From positions 42,561,501 through 42,625,500 of the forward strand of contig NC_088915.1 of NCBI RefSeq assembly GCF_963576675.1: a stretch of 64,000 nt of DNA, written 5' to 3'. Below are positions 45,914 through 55,848 of this stretch, piece by piece. The notes beneath the pieces were generated by a model. The model saw only the letters and a list, made by a program, of their open reading frames with translations. It was not told where the DNA came from and made no database searches. This stretch comes from Euphorbia lathyris (Eukaryota > Streptophyta > Magnoliopsida > Malpighiales > Euphorbiaceae). A program made the position numbers and the translations under genes. Position 1 is the first letter of the stretch. The number at the start of each line of letters is the position of its first letter.

Positions 45914-46793
45914 TCATTTTCTGACAAAATATTTGCGGAGATTTTGGAGGTTCCATGTGCGCGGCAATGTGTTGCCCTCCATGTCCTGAATTTTAAATGT
46001 GGCGGATCCAATCTTATCCACTATCTGATACGGACCCATCCAGTTGAGCCCTAACTTGCCCTTGCCTTCTCGAGACTGGATTTTGTCGGCCTTTCGGAGC
46101 ACAAGATCACCCACGTTCAGATCCACAAGCTTGGCATTTTTATCATGGTAAGCGGCGATCCGCTGTTTATACGCCGCCATGCGTACATAGGCTTGGTCTC
46201 TTCGATCGCCTACCTGATCCAGACTTTCCCTTAGCCTTTTGCCGTTGTCCTCTTCACAATAAAAGGCCACTCTATCACTTGGGACTTGTATTTCAACCGG
46301 GATCACAGCCTCTACACCATGAGAGAGGGCGAATGGTGTTTCTCCTGTGGCCGTCCTAGGAGTGGTGCGATAAGCCCATAAAACGCTTGTTAGCTGATCC
46401 GCCCACTTCTTATCATGCTCTCCCAATCTCTTCTTTATCCCTTTTACGATCGTCCGATTCGTGACTTCGGTCATCCCGTTGGATTGGGGATAATAAACGG
46501 AGGCAAATCTGTTCAGAATGCCCAACTCTTCACAGAAAGTTTTGAATTCGCTACAGTTGAACTGTGTTCCATTATCGGTGATGATGGTATGCGGAACACC
46601 GTATCTTCCCACGATGTTGTCCTTGACGAATTCCACCATTCGTTCTACAGTGATGGAGGAAACAGCTTCGGCTTCTACCCACTTGGTGAAATGATCCACT
46701 ACCACTACTACGTACCTCCTCTGTCGGCGAGTTGGGGGAAATGGGCCGACAATGTCTATTCCCCAGAGGGTGAATGGCCGTCCTTCTATGATG
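45914..46793 (-). CDS. Tat element integrase (pol C-terminal part)
   Basis: The frame is continuous with RT once the solo LTR is discounted; it reads from 46793. The DDE core is complete: D in 'FTLWGIDIVGPFPP', D in 'HTIITDNGTQFNCSEF', E in 'YYPQSNGMTEVTNRTIVKGI', followed by 'GEHDKKWADQLTSVLWAYRT'. The C-terminal domain has 'NVGDLVLRKADKIQ', 'GKGKLGLNWMGPYQIVDKIG' and 'WNLQNLRKYFVRK' before the stop at 45914. It inserts the cDNA into host DNA. No disabling change is visible in this part. The N-terminal HHCC motif lies on the far side of the inserted LTR. Confidence 0.9.
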
Positions 46794-49763
46794 GGCCTTG
46801 TTAGACGAGGTGCCGCGGCATAATCTCCCGGGCAGACCAGGGGGTGGACACCTCATGGCGACGTAAGCGGTGATTGGCGCCGAAAGCAACCAATCGTGGA
46901 ATCAAGCTGCTCGGCAGGACCGGAGCTCGGAGATATGGAAGAGTCGCCACCCACGAATGGGAAAATGAACACCGATCCCTTGCGAGAGACCGGTGTGGGT
47001 TCGGGAAACTTAGGTACGAGCCGAGAAGGCTAGCTCCTTTCCGGAGAAAGGCTACTAGGCACCCCGACATCGCCCGGTTATGAACCATCGGCCTCCTACT
47101 CAGCATGTTAGGCGATAACGGACTAATCGTATACTTCTTTAAGTTTAAAATTCATTTGAAACCTTTTCTTTCTCTTTTTGGAAACCGTTTTGAGCATATA
47201 TTATTGAAAAGCCACATTAGTAAAGAATCACCTATTTATATTATACATACACAGAGAAGGGGGAAGAAAGCAGTGATTTATTTATAACTTTATTTAAATG
47301 TCATGCTGTGTGTTTATTCTATGCTAACTTATTTCCCCCCAAAACGAGTTTATTTACGTGGTTCGCACCTTAATCGCCGTTGGAACGATTTAGGTGCGTT
47401 TTAAAACCCCGATTGGTGAAGTTTACTCGAATCGCCGTTGGAACGACTTAAGTGTTTGAAAACGTTTGAGATAAAAACCTTTAGTAAGAAAACGTGGTTA
47501 AACATACAAGTCCATTTTATTTTGTACAAATTCTTTTGAGAAAATGGTTCAAAATATTCGATTATTCACAATGAAAATGATTTTAATTACAAGGTTCACT
47601 TAATCCGCCTTTGGAACGGATTAAGGTTTTAAAATGTGGTGTTTTGAAAACGATTTGAAATATTAACAAAACAACTATATTTATTTACATTAGGAACCTC
47701 TAAAAATTCATTAGTTTAAATAATTAAATTGAAAACTCTCTTTTTGTGATTTATTTTCTCCTTTTATTTAATGGACTCTTTACCTATTATAATTACAATA
47801 ATAAACCCATTTAAACCAAGATTCACTCCCAAATAAAGCCCATTTGAAACATGGACCCATAAATGGTCCAAAAGAATAAAGAAAATAATTTAAGCATATA
47901 TATATACATTCAAATCAAAAAGAGAATATGAAAATAAAAGTTAATAAAAAGAAACTATATAATACATATATAAAAATACTAGATATAATACATTTATACT
48001 TTAAAGAGATGGAAATAGTAAATAAATCTCATTAGATAAGAAAATAACATTTATCCAAAATAGTTTCATATAATAAACAATAACATAACCCAAATATCCC
48101 AAAACTATATATATACATAACTAATATAGTTTTAAATACCAAAAATAACATATATCCATATACTAATACTTACTAATTAGTTCCCAAAATGCCCAAATAA
48201 ATAAGCTTTTAAAATAGAATCTAATATAACTCAAATGAATAAAAAAGGAGAATATATATACATATACCTATGCTTAAAAAATTGAATAAAAAAATGATAT
48301 ACAAACATCCTAAATAATTATATACACTAAATATCTAAAATGGTTTGAAAATATATATTACATAACTATACATATATATATTAAGGATTAAAAGCTTAAA
48401 AGTTAAGAAAAATGGACTGAAATGGCATTTTTTACGTTTTGGCAGATTTACCGACGAAAAATCCGTCGGTAAACAGCAATTAGTGACAGAAATGGAAAAT
48501 TACAGCAGCACTCCAATTGTTTCCAGATTTATTCAAAAGCTTTAAATTAAGTCTAATTCAATCGTTTTGGATTTCCGAACTACAAAAAATGGATCATAGT
48601 CAATAACGGAAATTCCTAAAACAACGTTTTTATTTTAAAACATTATTCGGATATTCTTTTAAATTAAAACTTATAATTACAACGTTTCTAACACCCGAAC
48701 TACCTTTTTATCGGATCACGGTTCGTATTGGGATATCAAAACGAGGTTTTTTATTTTAAAGCAAAACCGAATTTTATTCAACACGAGACGGGAATTAAAT
48801 AAATACGAAAAATTAAATAAAACGTGATAAATAAATAAATGACAAAATAAATAAAATTATAACATAAAAATAAATAAAGGAAAAGAAATAAATTAAATAA
48901 AATAAAACGAGTCTAGTCCTCGGATAATACCTCAAGTTCGGTATCTGACAGTCGAAGCCGATTGATTCCACGAGTCGTGATTTTCCGGTTTTTTGTGTTT
49001 TTTTTAGTAAAAATTTAACTTTGGGAAATTCGGAATTTTTGAGAAAAAAAATATTTTTCTAAAAAAAAATCACTTTCTCTCTCTAAAAATGTTTAGAGTG
49101 AGAAAGGCTCCAAAATTCTCCCCCCTAAATGCATGGGGATCCGTGCCTTTTATAGGCAAACGGGTCCCCGGACCAATGGGCGACGCCCGAGTAAAATCGG
49201 GCGTCGCCCAAAGGGTTGGGCGGCCGCCCAACCTTGCGTTGGGCTACCGCCCAACATTGTTGGGCGGCCGCCCAACCTCGCGTTGGGCTACCGCCCAACA
49301 ATTGTTGGGCGACCGCCCAACGATTGTTGGGCGGTCGCCCAACAGCGTTGGGCGAGCGCCCAACGCGAGGTTGGGCGTCCGCCCGACGCGGTTGGGCGCT
49401 CGCCCAACGGCCGCTGGGGCGCGTCTCGCACCGTCGGGCGTGCATGCCCCCGCGGCCGTCGAGCTCGCGTTCCGCGCCGTCGGCCGCTCACGCGTCGTGA
49501 CCGTCGGGCTCGCGTTCTGCGCCGTCGGGCGTCCACGCGTTGTGACCGCCGAGCGTCGAGCGCGCGCTTTGCGTCGTCGAGCAGGTGTCCGACTGTCGTC
49601 GAACACGCGTCGGCCGCCGCTAAGCACTCGCACTACGCACATCACAGCAGCGACCCACTGTAACTATTTATTTTACTTTTTCAAAACTTCCGGAATCAAT
49701 CGCTTTAACCGTCTTATTTTCAGGTTTTCGTCACAGGTCCTCCGACTTGGTGTCTACAGGCCT
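46794..49763. mobile_element. Solo LTR of 2,960 bp inserted in pol, TSD GGCCT
   Basis: It spans 46799-49758, begins TGTTAGAC and ends GTCTACA, and is flanked by GGCCT at 46794-46798 and 49759-49763. No second LTR, primer site or coding region is inside. On the minus strand it starts TGTAGAC and has 'GGTGGCGACTC' about 130 bp from its 3' end, as in other Tat/Ogre-like LTRs (compare 23151). Zones: 46874-47100 GC-rich; 47340-47640 three hairpin motifs around '(T/C)GCC(G/T)TTGGAACG'; 47700-48900 very AT-rich; 49180-49620 very GC-rich with a hairpin array. The many overlapping ORFs in 49089-49874 come from that array. Confidence 0.9.
49215..49408. repeat. Array of nine GC-rich hairpin units in the solo LTR
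   Basis: Nine units of the form GTTGGGCNNNCGCCCAAC (one has GCCCGAC) follow each other with spacers of 1 to about 8 bases. The 7-base arms are constant and the core varies: GGC, TAC, GGC, TAC, GAC, GGT, GAG, GTC, GCT. A longer GC-rich direct repeat (about 58 bp, 'tcgcgttc(c/t)gcgccgtcgg') follows at 49455-49560. Confidence 0.9.
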
Positions 49764-52058
49764 CTGGAGATGTTTGGCAGTATGCGATTCATTCGCATGA
49801 ATCTGGCAACTATGACAAGATTCTACCAATTTTTGGGCATCCAATTCGGCCGTGGGCCAGTAGAAACCTGCTAACCTGGATTTCTTCAAGATAGTGGCGG
49901 ATGCTTCATGAGCCCCGCATGATCCCTCATGTAGCTCCTTGAGGATTTGTTGTCCCTCTTCCGGCAGAATGCACTTCAACCAAGGATGGCTAAAAGATTT
50001 TCTGTAAAGGCCGTCGTTGATGATGGAGAAATAAGCCGCTCTCCTAACTATCCGTCGTGCCTCTTCCTTATCCTCAGGTAAAGTTCCACATAGCAGATAT
50101 TGGCGAATGACCGATCTCCAATCATCTTCTACCGTTGTGAGTAGGGATACTTCCTCTGAAGCGAAGGCTGAAGCTATTTTAACTTCGAAGGGACAATCTG
50201 GATCTGTCCAGTTCTCCTCATAAGAGGCCATTTTGGCCAAATGATCCGCCTCAGTGTTGGACTCCCTTGGTATGTGAATCAGTTCCCATTTGGTTTCCTT
50301 AGCCTCAAGGTGATCCAGCAATTTTTTTACTTCTGCTACGTATTTGGCCAAAACATCATCTTTCACTTCGTAATTCTTGATTACTTGGTTGACCATTAGC
50401 TTAGAGTCACTATAGATCACAATCCACTCAGGAGTAATTTCTTTGAGTAGGCGTAATCCTAATACCAGAGCTTCATATTCAGCAGCATTATTAGTTGCAT
50501 GGAAATTTAATTTTGCTGCGTACCGTAACTTTATGTATTGGGGACCCTTGATCAAAACGCCTACACCAGCTCCATCCGCTGAGGAGGTGCCATCGGTGTA
50601 CATTGTCCACTCCTTTACTGGAGGCTTGGGATGATCTATCCCTTCATCAGTGAATTCATTCACAAAGTCTGCCAGGACCTGACTCTTTAAAGCTGACCTG
50701 CTTTCATATCTCACATCGAATTCACCAAGGCGGATTGCCCACTCCATTAATCTTCCAGAAGTGTCTGGTTTCTGCAACACCTTTCTCATCGGTATATTCA
50801 TTTGAACCACTACGGTATGCACCTGAAAATATGGTCTAAGGCGGATTGCCGTGGTGACAACAGCCAGCGCCATTTTATCAAGCTTAGAATATCTGGTTTC
50901 GGCGTCTTTCAGAACCTTGCTCACATAATAAATCGGAAACTGCTGGCCATCCTCCTCTCGTATCATGACCGTGCACACAGCCTTATCCGTAAACGATACA
51001 TACATGTAGAGGTCCTCTCCTTTCATTGGTCGACTCATCATGGGCGGCTCCGTGAGGAACCGCTTGATTCCTTCGAAGGCCTTTTCACAATCCTCATTCC
51101 ACTCGAACGCCTTTTGCTTCTTGATGACTTCGTAAAAGGGCTGACATCTGCGAGCTGAACAAGAGATAAACCTGCCCAAGGCTATGATCCGCCCATTAAG
51201 GTGTTGTACTTCTCTGATGTTCCGTGGTGCTTGCATTTCTAGGACAGCCTTAACCTTGTCAGGATTTGGGCTAACTCCTTTTTCGCTGATCATGAACCCT
51301 AAGAATTTTCCATACGTCGCACCAAAAGTACACTTCTCTGGGTTCAGCTTAATGTTGTGGTGTCGGAGTACGTCCAGTACCTCCTTTATATCGTCTGCAT
51401 GCCTTTCTATGGTTGTGCTTTTGATGATCATATCATCCATATAGACAGAATAGTTATCCCCTTTACTATCTGCGAATATCTTGTTCATCATCCTCTGATA
51501 AGTTGCACCCGCGTTCTTAAGCCCAAAGGGCATAACTTTGAAGCAATAAGTGGCTTGGTGTGTTACGAACGAGGTCTTGATTCTATCTGAGGGCTCCATG
51601 GGGATCTGATGGTAACTTGACTTCACATCTGTAAAGGAGTACATGGCGTGACCGACGGTTCCGTCCACAAGCATGTCAATACATGGCAGAGGATAGTTGT
51701 CTTTGGGACAAGCTTTGTTGAGATCCGTAAAGTCAATACACATGCGGTAAGATCTGCCCGCCTTCTTTACTAGAACAACGTTCGCCAGCCACTGAGTATA
51801 AAACACCTCCTCAATGGCGTCCGCCCGCTGGAGCTTGGTGATCTCTTCTTCTATCACCTTCTGCCTTTCGGGGCCATGGTTTCTCCGCTTTTGAGCCACG
51901 GGAACTACATCTTTATCAATATTGAGCTTGTGAGTGATCACGTCTGGACTGATTCCGGGAAGAATTTCATCCTTCCATGCGAAGACCTCCTCCGCCTCAC
52001 GGAGTACCTTGGTGATTGCATTTTTAATTTCGCCCTTGAGCCCTTTAGCCATTCGCAC
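49759..52058 (-). CDS. Tat element reverse transcriptase, RNase H, second RNase H and integrase zinc region
   Basis: Open from 52058 to the inserted LTR (the chance stop is at 49731 inside it). RT: 'YRMCIDFTDLNKACPKDNYP', 'HAMYSFTDVKSSYHQIPM', 'CFKVMPFGLKNAGATYQRMM' and the catalytic Y-M-D-D ('YSVYMDDMIIKS'). The first RNase H follows the connection 'LNGRIIALGRFISCSARRCQ'. A second, archaeal-type RNase H shows all acidic residues: D in 'WTMYTDGTSSADGAG', E in 'NNAAEYEALVLGLRL', D in 'WIVIYSDSKLMVNQV', D in 'SNTEADHLAKMA'. The extra RNase H is a hallmark of the Tat lineage. The HHCC zinc motif ('ELHEGSCGAHEASATILKKS', 'CHSCQIHANES') is just before the break at 49763. The frame joins protease upstream through one TAG (52059-52061). 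Confidence 0.92.
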
Positions 52059-52973
52059 CTACTTTTCATCCGCCATAAGGTACATTTCTGTCTCGCCCAA
52101 GGCCATTGTGACGAGCTCCTCCTCATCATCCTCCTTAGATTGGGGGCGAATCATTAGTGATGCCGAATATGTCTCCTGGGCCACCTTTTGGCTACCTCTG
52201 ATCATTACACCACCCTTGGCCGTGGGGATGTAAAGCGTTAAGTGGCGTATGGAGATAAGAGCTGCAACTTCGGAGATAAAGGGCCGTCCGAGGATGATAT
52301 TGTAAGCTAACTGACCATCCAAGACAGAAAATTCCAGATCACCTTTCCAGACCTGATCATCGTCCGTAAGCTCGCAATCCAGAGTGACTTGGCCTTTTTT
52401 TTGGATAGTGTGTCCCGTCACTCCTAGGATATCGACCACAGTTGGCTCTACCTGGACTGGATCAATCATGAGTTTGGCAAAAGCTCCTCTGGTGATGACA
52501 TTGCACGAACTCCCAGTATCAACCATCACTCTTTTCATCTCCCAGCCTTCCACCATCATAGTGACGACCAGTGCATCCGCATGGGGAGAGATTTCAGGAC
52601 CTACATCGGCAAAGGGGCGATTTAACGATGCCCTGTCAAGAGCGGTAGTCTTTGCCTTTTTCAGCATTGGTTGATATCCAGGTCCGCCTGCTATGACATT
52701 AATGGTACCCCTCCCCTTCTTCTTTGGGTCCTCTTTGGATTTATCACCATCTCCTTTCTTGCCATCATTCTGGATGAACCGGTCCAATTTGCCTCTCTCG
52801 ATGAGACGCTCGATTTCTCGAGCTAACTCCCAACATGCATCGGTGTCATGGCCATTTTTCCTGTGATATTTACAATAATTTTTAGGATTTTTACCAGTAT
52901 TGGTGTACTCCCCCCCCCCCCCTTTGGTTCGGGGTATGAAATGCTCTGTTTGTGTTGACTGTTCTCGATCCAC
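52059..52973 (-). CDS. Tat element gag C-terminus and aspartic protease
   Basis: It reads from gag end to protease in one frame. 'YCKYHRKNGHDTDACWELAR' is a CxxH-type gag C-terminal motif. 'KGRGTINVIAGGPGYQP' is the usual linker. The protease active site is D-T-G ('VMVDTGSSCNVITRGAFAKL') with a C-terminal 'YNIILGRPFISEVAA'. The ATG at 52973 is not the natural start: this frame continues from the gag core at 53731-52823 through a 13-G run (complement at 52910-52922) where the frame slips. It ends with TAG at 52059-52061; the RT frame resumes at once in phase. Confidence 0.85.
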   Translation of the reverse strand: MDREQSTQTEHFIPRTKGGGGEYTNTGKNPKNYCKYHRKNGHDTDACWELAREIERLIERGKLDRFIQNDGKKGDGDKSKEDPKKKGRGTINVIAGGPGYQPMLKKAKTTALDRASLNRPFADVGPEISPHADALVVTMMVEGWEMKRVMVDTGSSCNVITRGAFAKLMIDPVQVEPTVVDILGVTGHTIQKKGQVTLDCELTDDDQVWKGDLEFSVLDGQLAYNIILGRPFISEVAALISIRHLTLYIPTAKGGVMIRGSQKVAQETYSASLMIRPQSKEDDEEELVTMALGETEMYLMADEK

Positions 52974-53780
52974 ATAAGGACTTCACTTTTAGAAGCGTTG
53001 AGAGGTGTGAAAGAGGTGACAAACGTTGATTTGTTCTTAGAACCCCTTTGCCTGCCTCTAGAGGAAGAATCCTGATGTTTGTCTTTGTCTCTATCTCGAT
53101 GGCGAGATTCGCCCTTGTCCCTTTTGGGCGATGACAGTGATCCTCGACGAATGTCATCCACCTCGATAAAGTCTTTACAACGCTCCATCAATTCTGCCAT
53201 GCTGGTGGGTTTCTTTCGAATTAGATCTTCTTGCAAACTTTTACAAGTGGTGTTTCTCACAAAACATTCCACTGCTACGGAGATATCCACATCAACGATT
53301 TGTATGCACAATTGGTTAAAAGTTTCCACGTACTCCCGAAGGGATTCATTCGCCTTCTGCTTTAACTCAAAAAGCTTTCCTGATTTAACCACTGGAGGAA
53401 TACAACCGACGAATTTAGCACAAAATTCCCTGCTCAATTGATCAAAACTGTTTATTGAGCCCGGAGGTAAAGACTGAAACCACCCGTAGGCTGGACCTCC
53501 TAGCGTGGTGACAAACATTTTGCAGAGCACAGGCTCGGTGGCACGATTGAGTTTGAGCAGTATTCGGTATTTTCTGACGTGAGCTTCCGGATTGTCAACA
53601 CCTGTGTAGATAGCGAGATTAGGTATTTTAAAAGCTCTATCAGTTTCCTCTGCCTCAATCCAAGCTGTGAAAGGCGAATCTCTATTGGCGAACGGATTAT
53701 GCCTGGCATTTTCCTCATTCATACGGAGCACCAGAGCTCTAACTCTATCATCAAAATTCTCCGGATCCGCCCTTGGGCGA
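52823..53780 (-). CDS. Tat element gag core
   Basis: The retrotransposon gag domain reads 'AFKIPNLAIYTGVDNPEAHV', 'MFVTTLGGPAYGWFQSLPPG', 'FDQLSREFCAKFVGCI', 'FELKQKANESLREYVETFNQ'. It then becomes basic and R/D-rich ('SRHRDRDKDKHQDSSSRGRQ'). It forms the virus-like particle shell. The ATG at 53731 is internal; the coding frame can be followed upstream to about 53840 ('ADPENFDDRVRALVLRMNEE', preceded by a Ser-rich stretch and a stop). It slips out of frame at the 13-G run. Confidence 0.8.
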
Positions 53781-53799
53781 CCCCTTCATGGAGATCTGC

Positions 53800-54645
53800 T
53801 TGGAGAAGAAGAAGAACTTGACCCAGATGATGGATCTGATGGCGAACGCCCTCATCCACTTCTGCGTCCGCCTCCTCCTCTATTATTACCTCCTCCACCC
53901 CCCCTCCTGGGGGAGCCTGCCCACTACCTCCTCCATGGCTTCCCGACGGGATGTGTCCAACAGTTCCTGAGGGTGGCAGGGGTGGTGGTCCACTCAAATG
54001 GGGCATCTCCACTGGCCTTTTACTTCGTCTACGACCAGTAGATGGGGACGATCTGCCCCGACATGAGGATCTCGGTCGTCGAGGCGAAGGTGATTTAGAC
54101 CGCCTACTTTTCTCCCTTCTACGCTTTTTGTGTGTTTGCCCCTCGGATCCGCCAAGGGAGAGATTCGTCCGTGGGCGCCTTGGGATATCGAACCCGCCTA
54201 GATTTAATCCAGGACCCGTAGATCCGCCCGGAAGGGTTGAATCATTCCTTTGACTTCCTTCTGTGCCACCAGGGAATAACTCCCGATTGATCTGTCGTTC
54301 TCCACCTGTCGTCGTAGTAGTTACCATGGAATCCGTGTTGTGAGCTTGGAGAAATGAGGAACTCTGGGCGCCCGGTCCAAAGTTTAACAAGGGCCAGGAT
54401 GATACAGCCGATGTGGACGCCATGCTCCAATGCGGAGGGAGGGTCATGAACGATCGCAGGCGATTCCCCATCTCGGGTCCAAACCGCTCTCCAATTGCTT
54501 GTGCACACATGTTGATGAAAGCATCAGGGTTCATACTGCTTTCGACGTGCGTTGCAAGAGCTGTTGAATCTGTGCGGCCAGCACTAGATGGTGTAACTAA
54601 TGGTGTTTCAATCCTTGAAGAGGGATTCTGATCTCCAGTTGTCAT
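53800..54645 (-). CDS. Tat element gag N-terminus
   Basis: The start is ATG at 54645, 63 bp inside the 5' LTR edge. The frame is 308 codons to 53719, but only the part to about 53880 looks like true coding. It has 'MNPDAFINMCAQAIGERFGP', a T/S/G-rich stretch, then R/S-rich 'KKRRREKSRRSKSPSPRRPR'. A frameshift in the glycine-coding G run near 53880-53900 separates it from the gag core, so gag is in three frames over its length. Confidence 0.75.
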
Positions 54646-54708
54646 AGTTTCTTAATGTGAACGAAAAACCATTTGTTTGATTAAGGATTCCACGCTCACC
54701 GCACCAAT
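54646..54708 (-). promoter_or_regulatory. Tat element leader with probable primer-binding site
   Basis: On the minus strand ATTGGTGCGGTGAGCGTGG follows the 5' LTR directly. This is the primer-binding position. The tRNA cannot be named with confidence. Confidence 0.5.
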
Positions 54709-55192
54709 TGATAACAAGTAGTGAAATTCTGATCAACGTCCGTCCCTATGGGGGCGTCGTTGGGTTCGACGGGGGGAAGCTCTGATGCCAAAGTCAGTAA
54801 GGTGAATCAAGGAAACAAACTGGATTGACAAAGGTTGTGAGAATGTGTACCTTGATAGCCTAGGGAATCAGGCTATATATAGCTAGGAAGTCGTAACCTT
54901 CAGGCAACTAGAAAGCCTCCATTAATGCTCCATTAATGGAGGTTACAAGTTATCTTTAACTTGGCAGTTAGCTAATTGATAACCCATTAATGATCTTTAC
55001 GGCTGAGTCGGCGTCCAGCCGTTATAGTGGCGAATCGGATGAATGAAGAGATCCGCCTCATAGGTCCGCCAGCGGATCTCCCTGAGCAGAACCGTGAAGA
55101 TCCGCCTGCCGGCTCCCCTTTGGGGATTAACACGCGGCGTTCTCTAGGTGAATATCCCTTTTAGTCCTTGGGATAATATCTCTATGTTATCA
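54709..55192 (-). repeat. Tat element 5' LTR
   Basis: 484 bp, identical in length to the 3' copy and 97.5% identical. A TATATATAG word (near 54873-54881) is a good TATA box for minus-strand transcription of the element. Confidence 0.93.
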
Positions 55193-55843
55193 CCATTCAT
55201 TCATAAATAAGAAAATAGAAGACTTACATAACAGGCCCTAACTGGCCGAACTCGTTCAAAACGACTACTCACTCATGCTAAAGAGTGAACAGCCTAAGTC
55301 AAAATTACAGAACTCCATGGAAGGAGCTTTAAAGATCCTAGAGAGCTTCTCTCTCTAAACTTGTTCAAAACTTATCTATCTTCTGCTCCCAAAAAGATGA
55401 TTCCTACCTTTCCTCCTTTTCCTCTATAAATAGGAGGAACAAAGGGACAAGTACACAAAATATTAACAAAATATTACAAAGCAGAAAGATTGTTCAAAGT
55501 ATCCGAGATTTCCCAAAGTCATTACAAATGTTTTGACCCTTGAACACTCAAGGGTCGATCAATCTTGTCATTCATGTTGCTTTTGCCACCCATTCCTGCC
55601 CGCTCCTGCCTGCCTGTCAAGTCGCTATCCGTCATCAGGTACAAAACGTTTAACCTCTAGATCAAAGGGTGCACGTCTCCTCTTAGTTGTAGCAAAACAG
55701 GCTGCATAACAGCCTTTTTGACTTAATCTTTTCAAATATGCATAAAACACTTATTAGTCCTTCATTTAAGTAATATTACGCCTAAAACACCCATAATTTA
55801 TCACAAATAGTATGTTTAATTGTAGTCATATTCATGCCTAACA
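55193..55843 (-). repeat. Athila 5' LTR, outer piece
   Basis: The remaining 651 bp of the split LTR, starting with the second CCATT and ending CCTAACA, colinear with 28649-29309. It holds the same TATA-like CTCTATAAATAGGAG word (near 55428). Confidence 0.92.
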
Positions 55844-55848
55844 CGAGC

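Larger units (their letters stand above)
42202..55197 (-). mobile_element. Tat-lineage Ty3-gypsy retrotransposon, nearly complete, TSD CCATT
   Basis: The element occupies 42207-55192 with CCATT at 42202-42206 and 55193-55197. The uninterrupted Athila LTR shows the empty site with a single CCATT. Two LTRs of exactly 484 bp differ at 12 positions (2.5%), 11 of them transitions. Gag, protease, RT, two RNase H domains and integrase lie on the minus strand, and a spliced antisense gene lies between integrase and the 3' LTR. Pol is broken by a solo LTR at 46799-49758. Removing that LTR and one 5-bp repeat puts RT and integrase back into one reading frame. Confidence 0.94.
28059..55848 (-). mobile_element. 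Athila-type Ty3-gypsy retrotransposon, whole insertion, TSD CGAGC
   Basis: The element runs 28064-55843 on the minus strand and is flanked by CGAGC at 28059-28063 and 55844-55848. Its own sequence is two LTRs of about 1,246 bp plus an internal region with gag, PR, RT, RNase H, IN and an ATHILA-type third ORF. The rest of the span is insertions: a foldback LTR element (30625-33742) and a Tat element (42207-55192) that splits the 5' LTR. Ends are TGTTG...CCTAACA. The first 600 bp of the two LTRs differ at roughly 14 sites (about 2-2.5%). In-frame stops make gag-pol inactive. It lies in an intron of the PMD relic. Confidence 0.93.

Noticed and set aside
46874..47106. ORFs on both strands in the GC-rich edge of the 2,960-bp LTR
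   Set aside because: They lie in non-coding LTR sequence and match no known domain.
49089..49874. Five overlapping ORFs with repeated 'GRPPT' and 'WATAQ' words
   Set aside because: They are translations of the GC-rich hairpin array in different frames, not genes.
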